DNA of 64,000 nt from CBDDBU01 sp965226045 (lineage in GTDB: Bacteria; Pseudomonadota; Alphaproteobacteria; VGEJ01). The stretch lies in contig CBDDBU010000023.1 of NCBI GenBank assembly GCA_965226045.1, forward strand, positions 62,001 to 126,000, given 5' to 3'. Made by a program: the position numbers and the translations under genes. Under the pieces are notes generated by a model. The model ran no database searches. It was not told the origin of the DNA and was given only the letters and a program-made list of their open reading frames with translations. The stretch's first letter is position 1. Every line of letters begins with the position of its first letter. Below, one piece after another: positions 29,418-39,375 of this stretch.

Positions 29418-32363
29418 ATGACGACGATCAGCCGCCGCCATATACGCGACCTTACCACGGACGATCTGTGGGAGCTCGTCGCGGCCAACCCCGCCGTCAC
29501 ATATTTGGCCGAGGTCGGCGGTGAGCTAGCACCCATCTTCGTCAGTGAGGGAGTCACCACCTGGCTAGGTTGGGAGCCACGGCAGTTCCTGGACGATCGC
29601 GGCTTCTTCTTGCGCCATATCCACCCTGATGATCGCGCACGGGTGCTCGCCGAGGCCGATGCTTTGACGGGCGGCGGGCAAGTCGTGATCGAGTACCGAT
29701 ACCGTCATCGCGACGGTCACTTCCGATGGGTGCGTGATACCGCCCGGACCGTATTCGATGGCGCTGGCCGCCCGCGCCGGGTGGTCGGCTACTGGGTCGA
29801 CATCGATGATGCCCGGCGTGCCGAGGCGGCGTTGCGGGACAGTGAGCAACAGTTGCGCCTGGTCACGGACTCGGTCCCCGTCCTCATCGACGACATCGAC
29901 CGAGATCTGCGCTACCGCTTCGCCAATGGCGCGTATGCCAAATGGTTTGGCCTTGCCGTCGAGAAAGTAACCGGCGGCAAGGTGCGCGAAGTATTGGGAG
30001 ACCACGCCTACAAAGCCCTCTTCCCCTACATGCAACGCGCCCTGGAAGGCGAAGGGACATCCTTCGAAGCTACGCTCTCATTCAAGCATGGCCCGGCCCG
30101 CCACATCCAAGTCAACTACATGCCCAAGCTCGACAGCCAGGGCACTGTGGAAGGCTTCCGCTCGGTCATCGCGGATGTCGGCGATCGCCGCTGCGCCGAG
30201 ATCGCGCGCCGGGAGACCGAGGATCGCCTGCGCCTCCTCGCCGATTCGGTGCCGGTGCTGATCAACTACTTCGATCTCGATCTTCGTTACCGACTCAACA
30301 ATCGCGCGTACTACGATTGGTTCGGCGTGACGCCAGAGCATCTTCAGGGCCGCTCGGTGCCTGACTTCCTCGGCCCTGAGGCGTTCGCCGCAGTTCGGCC
30401 CTATCTTGAACGCGCCTTGGCCGGCGAGGCGGTCCGGTTCGAAGCCACCATGCCTTATCGGCACGGCGGGCGGCGCCACGTCCAGACCAGCTTGGTGCCG
30501 CATTTTGGTGACGAGGGCAAGGTCGAGGGCGTATTTGCCGTGGTGGCTGACATCAGCGAGCGGCACCGTCATGAAAAGGATTTGCAGACAGCCCACGACG
30601 AACTTGAGCGCCGCGTGCGCCAGCGGACCGCCGATATTGAGGCGGCTAATCTGGCCCTGCGTCTGGAGATCGCCGAGCGGGAGAAGGCCGAAGAGGAATC
30701 GCGCAAGAGCGGAGCGCGCTATCGACGCCTCTACGAAGGGGCGCCCGTGATGACGCATTCAATTGATCGCCACGGTCGGCTGGTCCGGGTCAACGACGCC
30801 TGGTTACAGACTCTCGGCTACGACCGCGACGAGGTGATTGGCGAGGACATCACCAAGCTCATGGTCGACGAGGATACGCAGCGGTGGTTCAAGGACACCG
30901 TGCTGCCGGGGTTCCTTGCGACGGGAGTCGCCAAGGATGTGCAATACAGGTTGCTTGCCAAATCAGGCGAAGCCATCGACGTTGAGGTGTCGGCGGTCGC
31001 CGAGCGCGATGACAGCGGAAGTGTCGCTAGTAGCATCGCCGTACTGATCGATGTGACCGCGCGGAATCGCGCCGAGCAGGAAATCAGACGCCTCAACGCA
31101 TTGCTGGAGGCGCGCGTCGAGCAGCGCACCGCCGAGCTCCATCGCGCCAATCGCGACCTGCGAGAAGAGATCGAGGAGCGAAAGCTCGCGGAAGCCGCCC
31201 TGCGCGAGAGTAAGGACATTCTGCGCACGGTCATCGAGGGGGCGAGCGGACCCATCTTCTTCAAGGATGCGGCCGGGTACTACCGGATGGTCAACACCGC
31301 CGGCGCGATCGCGGTCGGGCTCCAGCCCGAAGAAATGATCGGCAAAACGGACGTCGACCTCATGCCGCCTCAATTCGCGGAGGAGTTTCGTTCCAGGGAC
31401 CTTGAGATCATGGCGGCGGGAGGGACCCGCGCTTACGAGGAGCCGTTTGGAACGGTGCACGGTGAGCGCCGCATGTTGACCACCAAGAGCGTCGTCCACC
31501 GTGCCGATGGCGAACTCCTCGGCATCGTGGGCGTCGCCCAGGATATCACCGAGCAGCGGGAGGCCGAGGCAAAGATACGTAGCCATCAGGCCGAGATCGC
31601 CCACGTGGCGAGGGTTAGCACGATGGGCGAGATGGCTACCACGCTGGCCCACGAACTCAATCAGCCGCTCGCCGCGATCGTCAACTATGCCGAGGGATCG
31701 CTCAGGCGCCTGCGAGCCGAGACGTCCGCAGCCTCCGACGAGATGCTTGAGCCCATGACACGGATCACCGACCAGGCACGACGGGCGTCAGAGATCGTCA
31801 AGAACATCGACAATTTCGTGAGACGCGGGGATCCTCAGATCGTGGCGGCCGACGTCAACGATATCACCCGCGCCGCAGTCGGACTCGTGCACCCCGAGGC
31901 GGGGGAAAACGACGTGACGATCACACCTTCGTTGACCGAGGGCCTGCCGCCGGTGCTCGTGAATGTCATCGAGGTCGAACAGGTTGTTCTCAATCTCCTG
32001 CGCAACGGCATGGACGCCGTGAGGCGGCGGGGCGGGGGGGGGGGCGAGAATTGTGAACTGTGGGTGACCACAGGCTTGGTCGCGGACGGCCTCGTCGAAG
32101 TTTCTATCTCGGACAACGGACTTGGACTGGCGGCGGCCGAAGCCGATCGGATCTTCGACCCCTTCTTCACGACTAAGGCCAACGGGATGGGCATGGGGCT
32201 TTCGATCTCGCGGACGATCGTCGAGGCTCACGGCGGTCGGTTGTCGGCGCGCGGCAACGAGGCGGGCGGCGCGACCTTCTCCTTCACCCTGAGAACAGCT
32301 GAAGGCGGTGTCGCGCAGCTGCCCAGTCGCGACGCCGCCCCCGGCGCGAGGGTCGTCGGCTAG
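29418..32363 (+). CDS. Multi-PAS sensor histidine kinase
   Basis: This is a 981-residue hybrid of PAS sensors and a kinase core, with no transmembrane helix, so likely cytosolic. About five PAS/PAC units run from the N-terminus ([13 protein letters not shown] and [18 protein letters not shown] mark the first; [32 protein letters not shown] and [19 protein letters not shown] mark later ones). Coiled-coil linkers follow. The H-box is [20 protein letters not shown] with His745, the N-box is [11 protein letters not shown], and the G boxes are ISDNGLGL and [19 protein letters not shown]. The H-box type resembles FixL/DctB kinases. No response regulator is adjacent, so its partner is unknown. An eleven-G run at 32034-32044 encodes glycine in the ATPase domain. 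Confidence 0.9.
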   Translation: MTTISRRHIRDLTTDDLWELVAANPAVTYLAEVGGELAPIFVSEGVTTWLGWEPRQFLDDRGFFLRHIHPDDRARVLAEADALTGGGQVVIEYRYRHRDGHFRWVRDTARTVFDGAGRPRRVVGYWVDIDDARRAEAALRDSEQQLRLVTDSVPVLIDDIDRDLRYRFANGAYAKWFGLAVEKVTGGKVREVLGDHAYKALFPYMQRALEGEGTSFEATLSFKHGPARHIQVNYMPKLDSQGTVEGFRSVIADVGDRRCAEIARRETEDRLRLLADSVPVLINYFDLDLRYRLNNRAYYDWFGVTPEHLQGRSVPDFLGPEAFAAVRPYLERALAGEAVRFEATMPYRHGGRRHVQTSLVPHFGDEGKVEGVFAVVADISERHRHEKDLQTAHDELERRVRQRTADIEAANLALRLEIAEREKAEEESRKSGARYRRLYEGAPVMTHSIDRHGRLVRVNDAWLQTLGYDRDEVIGEDITKLMVDEDTQRWFKDTVLPGFLATGVAKDVQYRLLAKSGEAIDVEVSAVAERDDSGSVASSIAVLIDVTARNRAEQEIRRLNALLEARVEQRTAELHRANRDLREEIEERKLAEAALRESKDILRTVIEGASGPIFFKDAAGYYRMVNTAGAIAVGLQPEEMIGKTDVDLMPPQFAEEFRSRDLEIMAAGGTRAYEEPFGTVHGERRMLTTKSVVHRADGELLGIVGVAQDITEQREAEAKIRSHQAEIAHVARVSTMGEMATTLAHELNQPLAAIVNYAEGSLRRLRAETSAASDEMLEPMTRITDQARRASEIVKNIDNFVRRGDPQIVAADVNDITRAAVGLVHPEAGENDVTITPSLTEGLPPVLVNVIEVEQVVLNLLRNGMDAVRRRGGGGGENCELWVTTGLVADGLVEVSISDNGLGLAAAEADRIFDPFFTTKANGMGMGLSISRTIVEAHGGRLSARGNEAGGATFSFTLRTAEGGVAQLPSRDAAPGARVVG

Positions 32364-33148
32364 CGGCGGTCGCCGACCGGTTCCGCGATTTTGCCGTAGC
32401 CGGCGTGGTCAGGTATCCGCAGCACCGCGCCATCCGCGCGTCGTTCGATCCATGGCGTGACGGTTACCACCTTCGAGCCACGGGCGGTGGCAAGCGCCTC
32501 CGCGACGCTGGCTGATCGGCCCAGCCGCTCCAAGTTCAAGCGCGTCGGCATCATCAGGTCCCAACGTCCCGCGCGGCCTCCGGCCAGTGCGTGCGCGGGC
32601 ATTGTCCAAAACGACGTCATCGTTTCGACGCCATCAGGGGTAGGTTCTTGCCCCTCTGGCGCCACGGCCAGATAGAAGCGGGTGTCGAACCGCAAGGGCC
32701 GGAACTCGGGCGTGATCCAATGGGCGAAGGGCTCGAGACGATCGGCGCCAAGGATAAGATCCTCGTCGGCCAGGAGTTGGTGGAGGGCGATCTCACCGCG
32801 CGCGAGCGGGCCGCGATGGGTCTGAAGGGCGGTGGCCCGCCGCCCGTCGAGAAATTCCCGCTCCGTGCGTGCGCGCGCGAGGAATACGCCACCCTCCTCG
32901 AAGGCCTCGCGGATCGCCGCGATGCGTGGGGCGAGGGCTGCCGGATCGAGGTTCGCGGCACCGTCGCATCGGTTGGCGAGGTCGGGCGCGAAGTCGCCCC
33001 GGTCGACCTTGCCACCCGTGAATACGAGCGCCCCGGGCGCGAACGCGGCCCCGGTGTGGCGGGAGACCATCAGGGTTTCGAGGCCAACCGTGCCGTCACG
33101 AATGAGCAGGAGAGAGGCCGCGTCCACGGCCGGTGTGGGCTTCGTCAT
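32360..33148 (-). CDS. Nudix hydrolase with an interrupted Nudix box
   Basis: A 262-residue Nudix-fold protein. The box is split: GGKVDRGD at residues 45-52, then about 27 residues with [20 protein letters not shown], then [15 protein letters not shown] at 77-91 carrying the REx2EE core. Such long insertions occur in NUDT19-like hydrolases that act on CoA or diphosphate compounds. The C-terminal half has [19 protein letters not shown], also seen in that group. It overlaps the 3' end of the histidine kinase by 4 bp in convergent orientation. Confidence 0.82.
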   Translation of the reverse strand: MTKPTPAVDAASLLLIRDGTVGLETLMVSRHTGAAFAPGALVFTGGKVDRGDFAPDLANRCDGAANLDPAALAPRIAAIREAFEEGGVFLARARTEREFLDGRRATALQTHRGPLARGEIALHQLLADEDLILGADRLEPFAHWITPEFRPLRFDTRFYLAVAPEGQEPTPDGVETMTSFWTMPAHALAGGRAGRWDLMMPTRLNLERLGRSASVAEALATARGSKVVTVTPWIERRADGAVLRIPDHAGYGKIAEPVGDRR

Positions 33149-33267
33149 GATCGGTCCCGCGAGTCGTCCTGGTCGGCGTGACCCATTGGTAGGCTAGCGG
33201 CAAATGGTGCTAACGTCGCCGCCTTCTTCACCGGTGATTTCGATCCGGATGACTTCCAGGTGGGCCG

Positions 33268-34185
33268 ATGACGCCAGTTGTTCCGAGAGCGTCGATGGTG
33301 CCCAACGTCCTGCGCGGCATTCTGTACATGAGCGTCGCGGTCTCGCTGTTCCCCCTGCTCAATGCGGCTGTCAAGTATCTAACCGCCGAGCTCGCCATAG
33401 CGGTCATCATATGGTTTCGCTATGCCACGCACCTTGTCTTCATGGTGGTGGGCTTCGGACCGCAACGCGGCCTGCAGCGCCTGTTCACGAGCGTGCGGCC
33501 GGGGACCCAGATCGTGCGGTCCGTGTTGCTCCTGGTCGCCACGACCCTTTACGTCATCGCGATTAGTAACGTATCGCTGACGACGGCCGCCAGCATCAGC
33601 TTCACGTCGCCACTCATGGTGGTCGCCTTGTCGGCCCCGTTCCTCGGCGAGCGGGTCGGCGCCCAACGCTGGTTCGCCGTGCTCGCGGGCTTCGTCGGCG
33701 CTCTGATCATCATCCGCCCGACCGGCGGGGTCACTCACTGGACCGGGTACCTCGTGCTCGTAACGGCAGCCTGCTACGCGGTCTTTCAGATCATGACCCG
33801 TGCTCTGGCGGCGTATGACGAAGCGGAGACCACCAACACCTATGCGGCGCTGGTTGGTTTTCTGGTGATGAGCGCGATAGTGCCTTTCATATGGGAAACG
33901 CCGGTTGGCTGGCTACAATGGGGGCTGTTGTTGAGTCTCGGTCTGTCGGGCGGCTTCGGCCACTATCTCGTCGTTAAGGCTTATCAGCACGGGCCCGCTG
34001 CGGTCATCGCGCCCTTTGGCTATGTCCAACTGGTGGGCGCCACCGGGCTTGGTTACATCGTATTTGGCGATTTCCCCGACGAATGGACATGGCTGGGCGC
34101 GGCCATCATCATCGGCAGTGGTCTCTACGTCATCTATCGAGAGGGGGTTCGCGGCCGCTCGCCAGCGCCCTCGGGGTCAAAATAA
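33268..34185 (+). CDS. EamA/DMT-superfamily transporter
   Basis: A 305-residue membrane protein with about ten hydrophobic helices in two EamA halves. ILYMSVAVSLFPLLNAAVKYL and AIAVIIWFRYATHLVFMVV start the first half. The conserved segment ISFTSPLMVVALSAPFLGERV ends it, and FGYVQLVGATGLGYIVFGDFPDEWTWLGAAIIIGSGLYVIYRE ends the second half. Family members export or import small metabolites; the cargo cannot be told. ATG at 33268 is used; ATG at 33295 is also possible. It lies divergent from the Nudix gene. Confidence 0.88.
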   Translation: MTPVVPRASMVPNVLRGILYMSVAVSLFPLLNAAVKYLTAELAIAVIIWFRYATHLVFMVVGFGPQRGLQRLFTSVRPGTQIVRSVLLLVATTLYVIAISNVSLTTAASISFTSPLMVVALSAPFLGERVGAQRWFAVLAGFVGALIIIRPTGGVTHWTGYLVLVTAACYAVFQIMTRALAAYDEAETTNTYAALVGFLVMSAIVPFIWETPVGWLQWGLLLSLGLSGGFGHYLVVKAYQHGPAAVIAPFGYVQLVGATGLGYIVFGDFPDEWTWLGAAIIIGSGLYVIYREGVRGRSPAPSGSK

Positions 34186-34470
34186 CCGACCGTGGACTGA
34201 TTCAGACGCTGTTTGGCTCCGTATTGAGCATCGCTTGGGGGAAGAGGTCTGTAAGCCAGCCGGGGCCGACCGCATTTCCCCGTGACGATCGGTCCCGGCT
34301 GGTTCCCTCCATCCAAGCGGGGGGCCGCTGATGGCGGCCCCCCCCCCGTGGGAGGGGCCCGCGCGTCCAATCAGCGCGACGCGAACGATCGAAGAGTGAG
34401 CCAACAGGGTGGCGGTCCATTGTTTGCCTTCCTGGGTTATCTCCAAGTAATCCAATGCGTCTTGGATGAG
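34177..34470 (-). pseudogene. 3' fragment of the HD-type gene, separated by IS256 copy 2
   Basis: Read leftward from 34470 the frame gives LIQDALDYLEITQEGKQWTATLLAHSSIVRVALIG. It continues the reading frame that enters the IS256 element from the right at 35921 (PLIQ), once one copy of the 8-bp duplication is removed. Past about 34370 the sequence becomes Gly/Pro-rich and less protein-like, so the true end of the gene is unsure. The nominal stop touches the EamA gene end at 34185. Confidence 0.75.
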
Positions 34471-35920
34471 GGAGATGTCCCGGTCGATGTTGAAAAGTTG
34501 AGGTAGGTGTCGCTCTCCTGGAGCCGTTAGGCTCCGGGTGCTGCAAACCCAAGAGGGAGAACGACACCATGGGAAAGAATATCCGTAGTTCCAGTAGCCC
34601 GAAAGCCCTTGCCACCTCGTTTCCTATGCCGCCGCTGGCAGACGCGATGGACGCAGTCCGTCTCAGCGTGGATCGGTTCTGTCTCCTGGCCGGGGTCGAG
34701 GCCTTGGCCGAGATGATGGAGGAGGACGCCACGACCGTGTGCGGGGCCCGACATCGTCGCCATGGGAACCGTCGGGGTTATCGCTGGGGCCATACGCAGA
34801 GCGAGATCGGCTACCACGGCGGCCGCGTGAAAGTGCAGCGGCCACGGGTTCGCGACCATGCTGGCAAGGAGGTGGGTTTGGAGAGCTGGCAGGTGCTGCG
34901 CGACGGCAACCTGTTGCTCGAGTGGGCGCTCAACCTGATGGTGCTGAACGTGTCGACCCGCAAGTACCACCGCGCGGTCCGTCTGCCCGAGGGCGACCTG
35001 GCGAAAGCGCGTGGCGACGGCACCTCGAAGTCGGCCGTTTCCCGGCGCTTTGTGGCGCTGTCGCGCAAGAAGATGAAGGCCTGGCTTGCCTCGGACCTCT
35101 CGGAGCTCGACCTGCTGGTCATCCAGATCGACGGTCTGCATGTCGGCGACCATGTCTTGGTGGCGGCGATCGGCGTCGATGGCAACGGCGACAAGCATGT
35201 CCTGGCCGTGGTCGAGGGGGCGACGGAGAACACTGTCGTCGTCCAGGCCTTGCTCGACAATCTCCTCGCCAGGGGGCTCGATCCGACGCTGCCCCGGCTG
35301 TTCATCGTCGATGGCGCGAAGGCGCTCAGCAAAGCGATCCGCAACACCTTCGGTGTGGCCGCCGCCATCCAGCGCTGCCAGGTCCACAAGGGCCGTAACA
35401 TCATCGAGCGCCTGCCCCTGCATTTGCATGCGAGCGTCAAGAAGGCGCTCCGTCAGGCCTGGGACCAGGACGACGCAGACAAGGCCGAACGGCTGCTGCG
35501 CAACCTGGCCCGGCGTCTGGAGCATGAGGAACCGGGCGTCTCGGGCAGCATCCTGGAGGGGCTGGACGAGATACTCACCGTCATCCGCCTCGGCCTGCCG
35601 CACGAACTCCGGCGCTCGCTCGCCTGCACCAACATCGTCGAGAACGCGCTCGGCACGGTGCGCCAGGTCACCCGCAACGTCAAACGCTGGAGACACGCCG
35701 AGATGGCGCTCAGATGGACCGCCGCCGGCCTGCTGGAGGCCCAGAAAACCTTCCGTCGCCTCAAGGCCTATCGTCAGCTGCCCATCCTCCGAAATGCTCT
35801 CCAGGAACACTTGAGAAAGGCTCAGGCCGACAGTGCCATTGAAACCATCATGAAGGCAGCATAGCATCATCAACCAGCGACGCCTGCCCCACGAATTTCA
35901 ACAGAGATAGGGACATCGCC
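34471..35920 (+). mobile_element. IS256-family insertion sequence, copy 2 (1450 bp)
   Basis: The ends GGAGATGTCCC at 34471 and, reversed, GGCGATGTCCC at 35920 are the same as in copy 1. An 8-bp direct repeat, TGGATGAG, flanks the element at 34463-34470 and 35921-35928, the size expected for IS256. This is therefore a clean insertion into the HD-type gene and later than the gene. It lies in the same orientation as copy 1 about 28 kb away. Confidence 0.95.
34569..35864 (+). CDS. IS256-family transposase, copy 2
   Basis: A 431-residue DDE transposase, the intact form of the family in this window. The catalytic residues are D188 in IQIDGLHVGDH, D248 in IVDGAKALSKAI and E358 in TNIVENALGTVRQVTR. 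A CxxxKGRNI motif follows the second Asp. Apart from lacking the LGTVRQ duplication it reads the same as copy 1. The gene has its own ribosome binding site GAGGGAG. Confidence 0.93.
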   Translation: MGKNIRSSSSPKALATSFPMPPLADAMDAVRLSVDRFCLLAGVEALAEMMEEDATTVCGARHRRHGNRRGYRWGHTQSEIGYHGGRVKVQRPRVRDHAGKEVGLESWQVLRDGNLLLEWALNLMVLNVSTRKYHRAVRLPEGDLAKARGDGTSKSAVSRRFVALSRKKMKAWLASDLSELDLLVIQIDGLHVGDHVLVAAIGVDGNGDKHVLAVVEGATENTVVVQALLDNLLARGLDPTLPRLFIVDGAKALSKAIRNTFGVAAAIQRCQVHKGRNIIERLPLHLHASVKKALRQAWDQDDADKAERLLRNLARRLEHEEPGVSGSILEGLDEILTVIRLGLPHELRRSLACTNIVENALGTVRQVTRNVKRWRHAEMALRWTAAGLLEAQKTFRRLKAYRQLPILRNALQEHLRKAQADSAIETIMKAA

Positions 35921-36653
35921 TGGATGAGTGGTGCCACGAGTTGCCAGAAGAACTTGGGGTAGCTCACTCTCAGGTCGTCGGGGTGGGTGTAGCCGAGGGC
36001 CTTGGTGGCGCCGGTTTCCGCAAACTCGCGAAACAGCGCCGCCAGCTTTAGCAGATAGCCGGTGTCGGAGAGCTGACCGATCAGGTCGGCGCTGCGCACC
36101 AGCGCCGGATCGCTTCGGGTGTCGATCACCTCGCCCTCCGGTACCGGAAATCGCGTGTTCGCAATGTTGGCGCAGATGGTCTTTGCGTTGAGGACGGCCA
36201 CGTTGCCGAAGCGCTCCCGGACAAACTGTTGCGAGCGGAACACATGGTAGGGCGTCATGTAGGCATCTGTGGCGCCAGCTGGTGGTGCGACGGTTCGCCC
36301 CTCTTCGTCGATGACGTAGGCGCCTGGCTGATCGTCGATGTAGACGCCGCGCACGTAGCCGATATCGTGGCACACCGGCGAGATCACGAAGTGTAGCCAG
36401 TCGTGCGGCGTCACACCCCCTTCGCTCAAGTGTTTGCCACGCAGAATCTCCTGGCCGACCTCGGTCACCAGAATGGTGTGGTTCACGTCGTGATAAAGCG
36501 CATCCGAGTTGGCGATGTTCTCGAGCGCGAGTCGCCGGAAAAAAAGCCTATGATGTTGGGGTAATCTGGCTCAAGCGAGCCATACATCCGAGAATAGTTC
36601 TGGCGCAGGTGCTCGACGAAGTGGTCGATAACGAGCTGCACGGGGTTGAACAT
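35921..36653 (-). pseudogene. HD-type metal-dependent phosphohydrolase, 5' part, frameshifted and IS-disrupted
   Basis: The minus strand starts MFNPVQLVIDHFVEHLRQNYS at 36653 and reads to YPNIIGFF, where a run of seven T changes frame; the next frame reads RRLALENIANSDALYHDVNH then TILVTEVGQEILRGKHL. HDVNHTILVTEVGQ and WLHFVISPVCHDIGYVRGVY look like HD-domain metal ligands. The match to HD phosphohydrolases is by motif only. At 35921 the frame hits the IS256 element and resumes at 34470. One extra T or two fewer would restore the frame at the T-run. Confidence 0.78.
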
Positions 36654-36814
36654 GGGTGCTCCGAGCGGAGGGAAACGCGGCGTGAGCCAGGGCCGGGCAT
36701 GCCGACCAAGGTCAGAGTTTGGCGCGCTTGTTATTCGATCGGAAACCGCGGGTCGCCTCGTGTGCGCGCCCCGCAATAGCGCATCGGGCTCAGGTTGCGC
36801 TATCCTCGGGGATC

Positions 36815-37618
36815 GTGCCGTTGCCGGACATTCTTACTCTGCCGAGCGTTACTCGCGCCACCGATGAACACCGCGATCGAGTCGTCGTCGCGGGTTCCCA
36901 TGGTGCGATCTACGCCGGTCATGTGGCGGCGAAGGCGGGGATGCGGGCGGTGATACTCAACGATGCAGGGCTCGGCAAGGACCGAGCGGGCATCGCCGCG
37001 TTGCGTTACCTCGACGCACTGGGTTTTCCGGCGGCGACCGTTAGCAGCGACAGCGCGCGCATCGGCGATGGCGACGACATGGCGGTGCGCGGCGTCATCA
37101 GTCATGTCAACGAAACGGCCGCCGCCCTGGGGTGTAGGGTCGGCGAGAGCTGCGCCGCCGCCGCCGCCCACCTGGACGCGGCCGCGCTCTTTCGCCGTGA
37201 ACCGCCGCCCCATCACGAGGCGCGCCATGTCCTCGCGACGGCGCCCGGCCGGCCGGAAGTGTGGACGCTCGACTCGGTCGGGCTGGTGCGGGCGGAGGAT
37301 GTGGGTCAGGTCGTCGTCACCGGATCGCACGGCGGCCTTCTCGCTGGCGAGGCCGCGAGCGCGATTAAGGTCGACGCCCGCGCCGCAGTCTACAACGATG
37401 CGGGCGTCGGCATCGATAGCGCGGGGATCAGTCGCCTGCCAGCGCTCGATGCGCGCGGTATCGCGGCCGCCACGGTCGCTGCGGCGACCGCCCGCATTGG
37501 CGATGGCCGTTCGACATACGAGAGCGGCCGGCTTTCCCATGTCAATGAGACGGCGAGGTCGCTCGGCGTCGAGCCGGGCCTGAGCGTCCACACCTTTGTC
37601 CAGCTGGTGAGTCAATGA
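36815..37618 (+). CDS. Protein of unknown family with two repeated domains
   Basis: I do not recognise the family. The 267-residue product is built of two copies of one domain, about residues 22-112 and 165-255. Each has V(A/T)GSHG near its start, then (L/Y)NDAG(L/V)G(K/I)D, (R/S)AGI, AATV, ARIGDG, and SHVNETA near its end. Conservation of Gly, Asp, His and Asn in both copies suggests a ligand or metal site. No signal peptide or membrane helix is seen. I use GTG at 36815, which follows TCGGGGATC, instead of an ATG at 36719 that gives an Arg-rich leader. Its stop overlaps the start of the thiamine-diphosphate enzyme (ATGA), so the two are translationally coupled and probably work together. Confidence 0.8.
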   Translation: MPLPDILTLPSVTRATDEHRDRVVVAGSHGAIYAGHVAAKAGMRAVILNDAGLGKDRAGIAALRYLDALGFPAATVSSDSARIGDGDDMAVRGVISHVNETAAALGCRVGESCAAAAAHLDAAALFRREPPPHHEARHVLATAPGRPEVWTLDSVGLVRAEDVGQVVVTGSHGGLLAGEAASAIKVDARAAVYNDAGVGIDSAGISRLPALDARGIAAATVAAATARIGDGRSTYESGRLSHVNETARSLGVEPGLSVHTFVQLVSQ

Positions 37619-39366
37619 CCGACGATCTTGGCGATAACCGGCCTCGAACAGAGATGAGCGGTGGCCGGGCACTGGCCGTGATGCTCAAGAGCCACGGCGT
37701 CGGACCGCTGTTCGGGATGGGCGGCTGGCAGCTGCTGCCCTTCTATGACGCCCTGGCCGACGTCGGGCTCGAGCATTGGTTGATCAACGACGAGCGCGCA
37801 GGCGCCTTCGCCGCCGACGCGTATGCCCGAGTCAGTCAAAGGCCGGGCGTGTGCGACGGCACGCTCGGCCCCGGCGCCACCAATCTCGCCACCGGCCTGG
37901 TCGAGTCGTTGAACGCGGGCGTGCCCGTGATCGCCCTGATTGGCGGCACCCACCGCGGTCATTCGTGGAAGAACATGACCCAGGAGGCGCGGCAGACCGA
38001 GATTCTCCGTCCCGCCGTCAAGGAACTCATCCGCATCGAAGACGGTGCCCGCATCCCCGAACTCGTTCGCCGCGCTTTCGAGATCGCTACTTCAGGGCGG
38101 CCGGGCCCGGTGATCCTCGAGGTGCCAGAGGACGTTTGCCACGGACGCCATGGCTACAGTGTCGATGCCCTGGGGTCCGATCCGGCCGTGCACGCCTTTC
38201 CCAGTCGCCGCGCCAGGCCCGACGCTTGCGATGTGGCGCGCGCGGCCGCGCTGGTCGCCGGGGCCAAGCGCCCGATCGTGTTGGCCGGCGGCGGCGTCCA
38301 TCTTTCAGGGGCCCAGCACCAACTCACTCGGTTCGCCGAGGCGCTGGGCGTTCCCGTCGCCCATACGCTCAGCGGCAAGGGCGCCATCCCGTGCACCCAC
38401 CCCCTCTCGGCGGGGCTGTTCGGCCGCTACTCGCGGATCGGCAACGAACTGATCGCCGCGTCCGACTGTATTCTGGTCGTCGGCTGCAAACTCGGCGAGA
38501 TCGCGACCAAGCGATACGCGCTGCCGCCGGAGGACATCCCCCTCATCCATCTCGAGGTGGTGGCCGAGGAAATCGGCCGCGTGCGGTCGCCCGAGGTGGC
38601 GCTGTGGGGCGATGCGCGCGCGGGACTGGAAGACATTGGCGCCGAACTCGCGGATTCCACCGATCGCCAGCGCGAGGCGCGGACCGCGTACACGCACGAG
38701 GTGGCGGAGAGAATGGAGCGCTGGCGGGCAGCGGTGGCGCCGCGGCTGGCGACGGACGAGCGGCCGATCGCCATGCCGCGCCTCGTTAACGAACTCAATC
38801 GGATGCTGCCGGCGGAGGCCGTGCTGGTCGCCGATGGCGGTTTCGCGGCCCACTGGACGGGGTTGCTGTACGACAGCAAGCGGCCGGGTCGCTGCTATGT
38901 CGCCAACCGCGGCTTCGCTTCGATCGGGTATGGGCTGCCGGGCGCCATTGGGGCGAAACTCGCGGAGCCGACACACCCGGTCGTCGCGGTCACCGGCGAC
39001 GGTGGCTTTAACATGAGCCTTGGCGAGTTAGAGACGGCCAGGCGTGCGAAGGCGCCGGTCGTCGTGATCGTCGTTAACAACGCCGCCTCAGGGTACGTCA
39101 AGGCTTTGCAGCAGGCGGTATTCGATGGGCATTTCCAGTCGAGCGATCTGTCCGAGATGGACTATGCGGCGATCGCCGAGGCGATGGGCTGTCATGGCCA
39201 CCGGGTCGAGGACCCCGGCCAGCTGGCTGGCGCGCTGACAAAGGCGCTGGGCCAGGACGACGCGCCGAGCGTCATCGATGTCGTGGTGACCCGCGATCCG
39301 GCGGCCATGCTGCCCGGAGTCGACAGCCGCGCCGCCGAGGTCCGTGAGGGTGACCGTATCGCCTGA
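37615..39366 (+). CDS. Thiamine-diphosphate-dependent enzyme (acetolactate synthase-like)
   Basis: A 583-residue enzyme of the acetohydroxyacid synthase/benzoylformate decarboxylase group. The N-terminal domain has HGVGPLFGMGG and the cofactor-activating Glu60 in LINDERAGAFAADAYAR, then GPGATNLATGL. The middle domain has RPIVLAGGGVHLSGAQ. The C-terminal domain carries GFASIGYGLPGAIGAKLA and the thiamine and metal motif TGDGGFNMSLGELETA through VIVVNN. Which oxo-acid it acts on cannot be told; it lacks a small regulatory subunit neighbour, so a biosynthetic role is unlikely. It overlaps the unknown repeat protein by 4 bp and faces the alcohol dehydrogenase gene. Confidence 0.87.
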   Translation: MTDDLGDNRPRTEMSGGRALAVMLKSHGVGPLFGMGGWQLLPFYDALADVGLEHWLINDERAGAFAADAYARVSQRPGVCDGTLGPGATNLATGLVESLNAGVPVIALIGGTHRGHSWKNMTQEARQTEILRPAVKELIRIEDGARIPELVRRAFEIATSGRPGPVILEVPEDVCHGRHGYSVDALGSDPAVHAFPSRRARPDACDVARAAALVAGAKRPIVLAGGGVHLSGAQHQLTRFAEALGVPVAHTLSGKGAIPCTHPLSAGLFGRYSRIGNELIAASDCILVVGCKLGEIATKRYALPPEDIPLIHLEVVAEEIGRVRSPEVALWGDARAGLEDIGAELADSTDRQREARTAYTHEVAERMERWRAAVAPRLATDERPIAMPRLVNELNRMLPAEAVLVADGGFAAHWTGLLYDSKRPGRCYVANRGFASIGYGLPGAIGAKLAEPTHPVVAVTGDGGFNMSLGELETARRAKAPVVVIVVNNAASGYVKALQQAVFDGHFQSSDLSEMDYAAIAEAMGCHGHRVEDPGQLAGALTKALGQDDAPSVIDVVVTRDPAAMLPGVDSRAAEVREGDRIA

Positions 39367-39375
39367 GGCGCCGCC

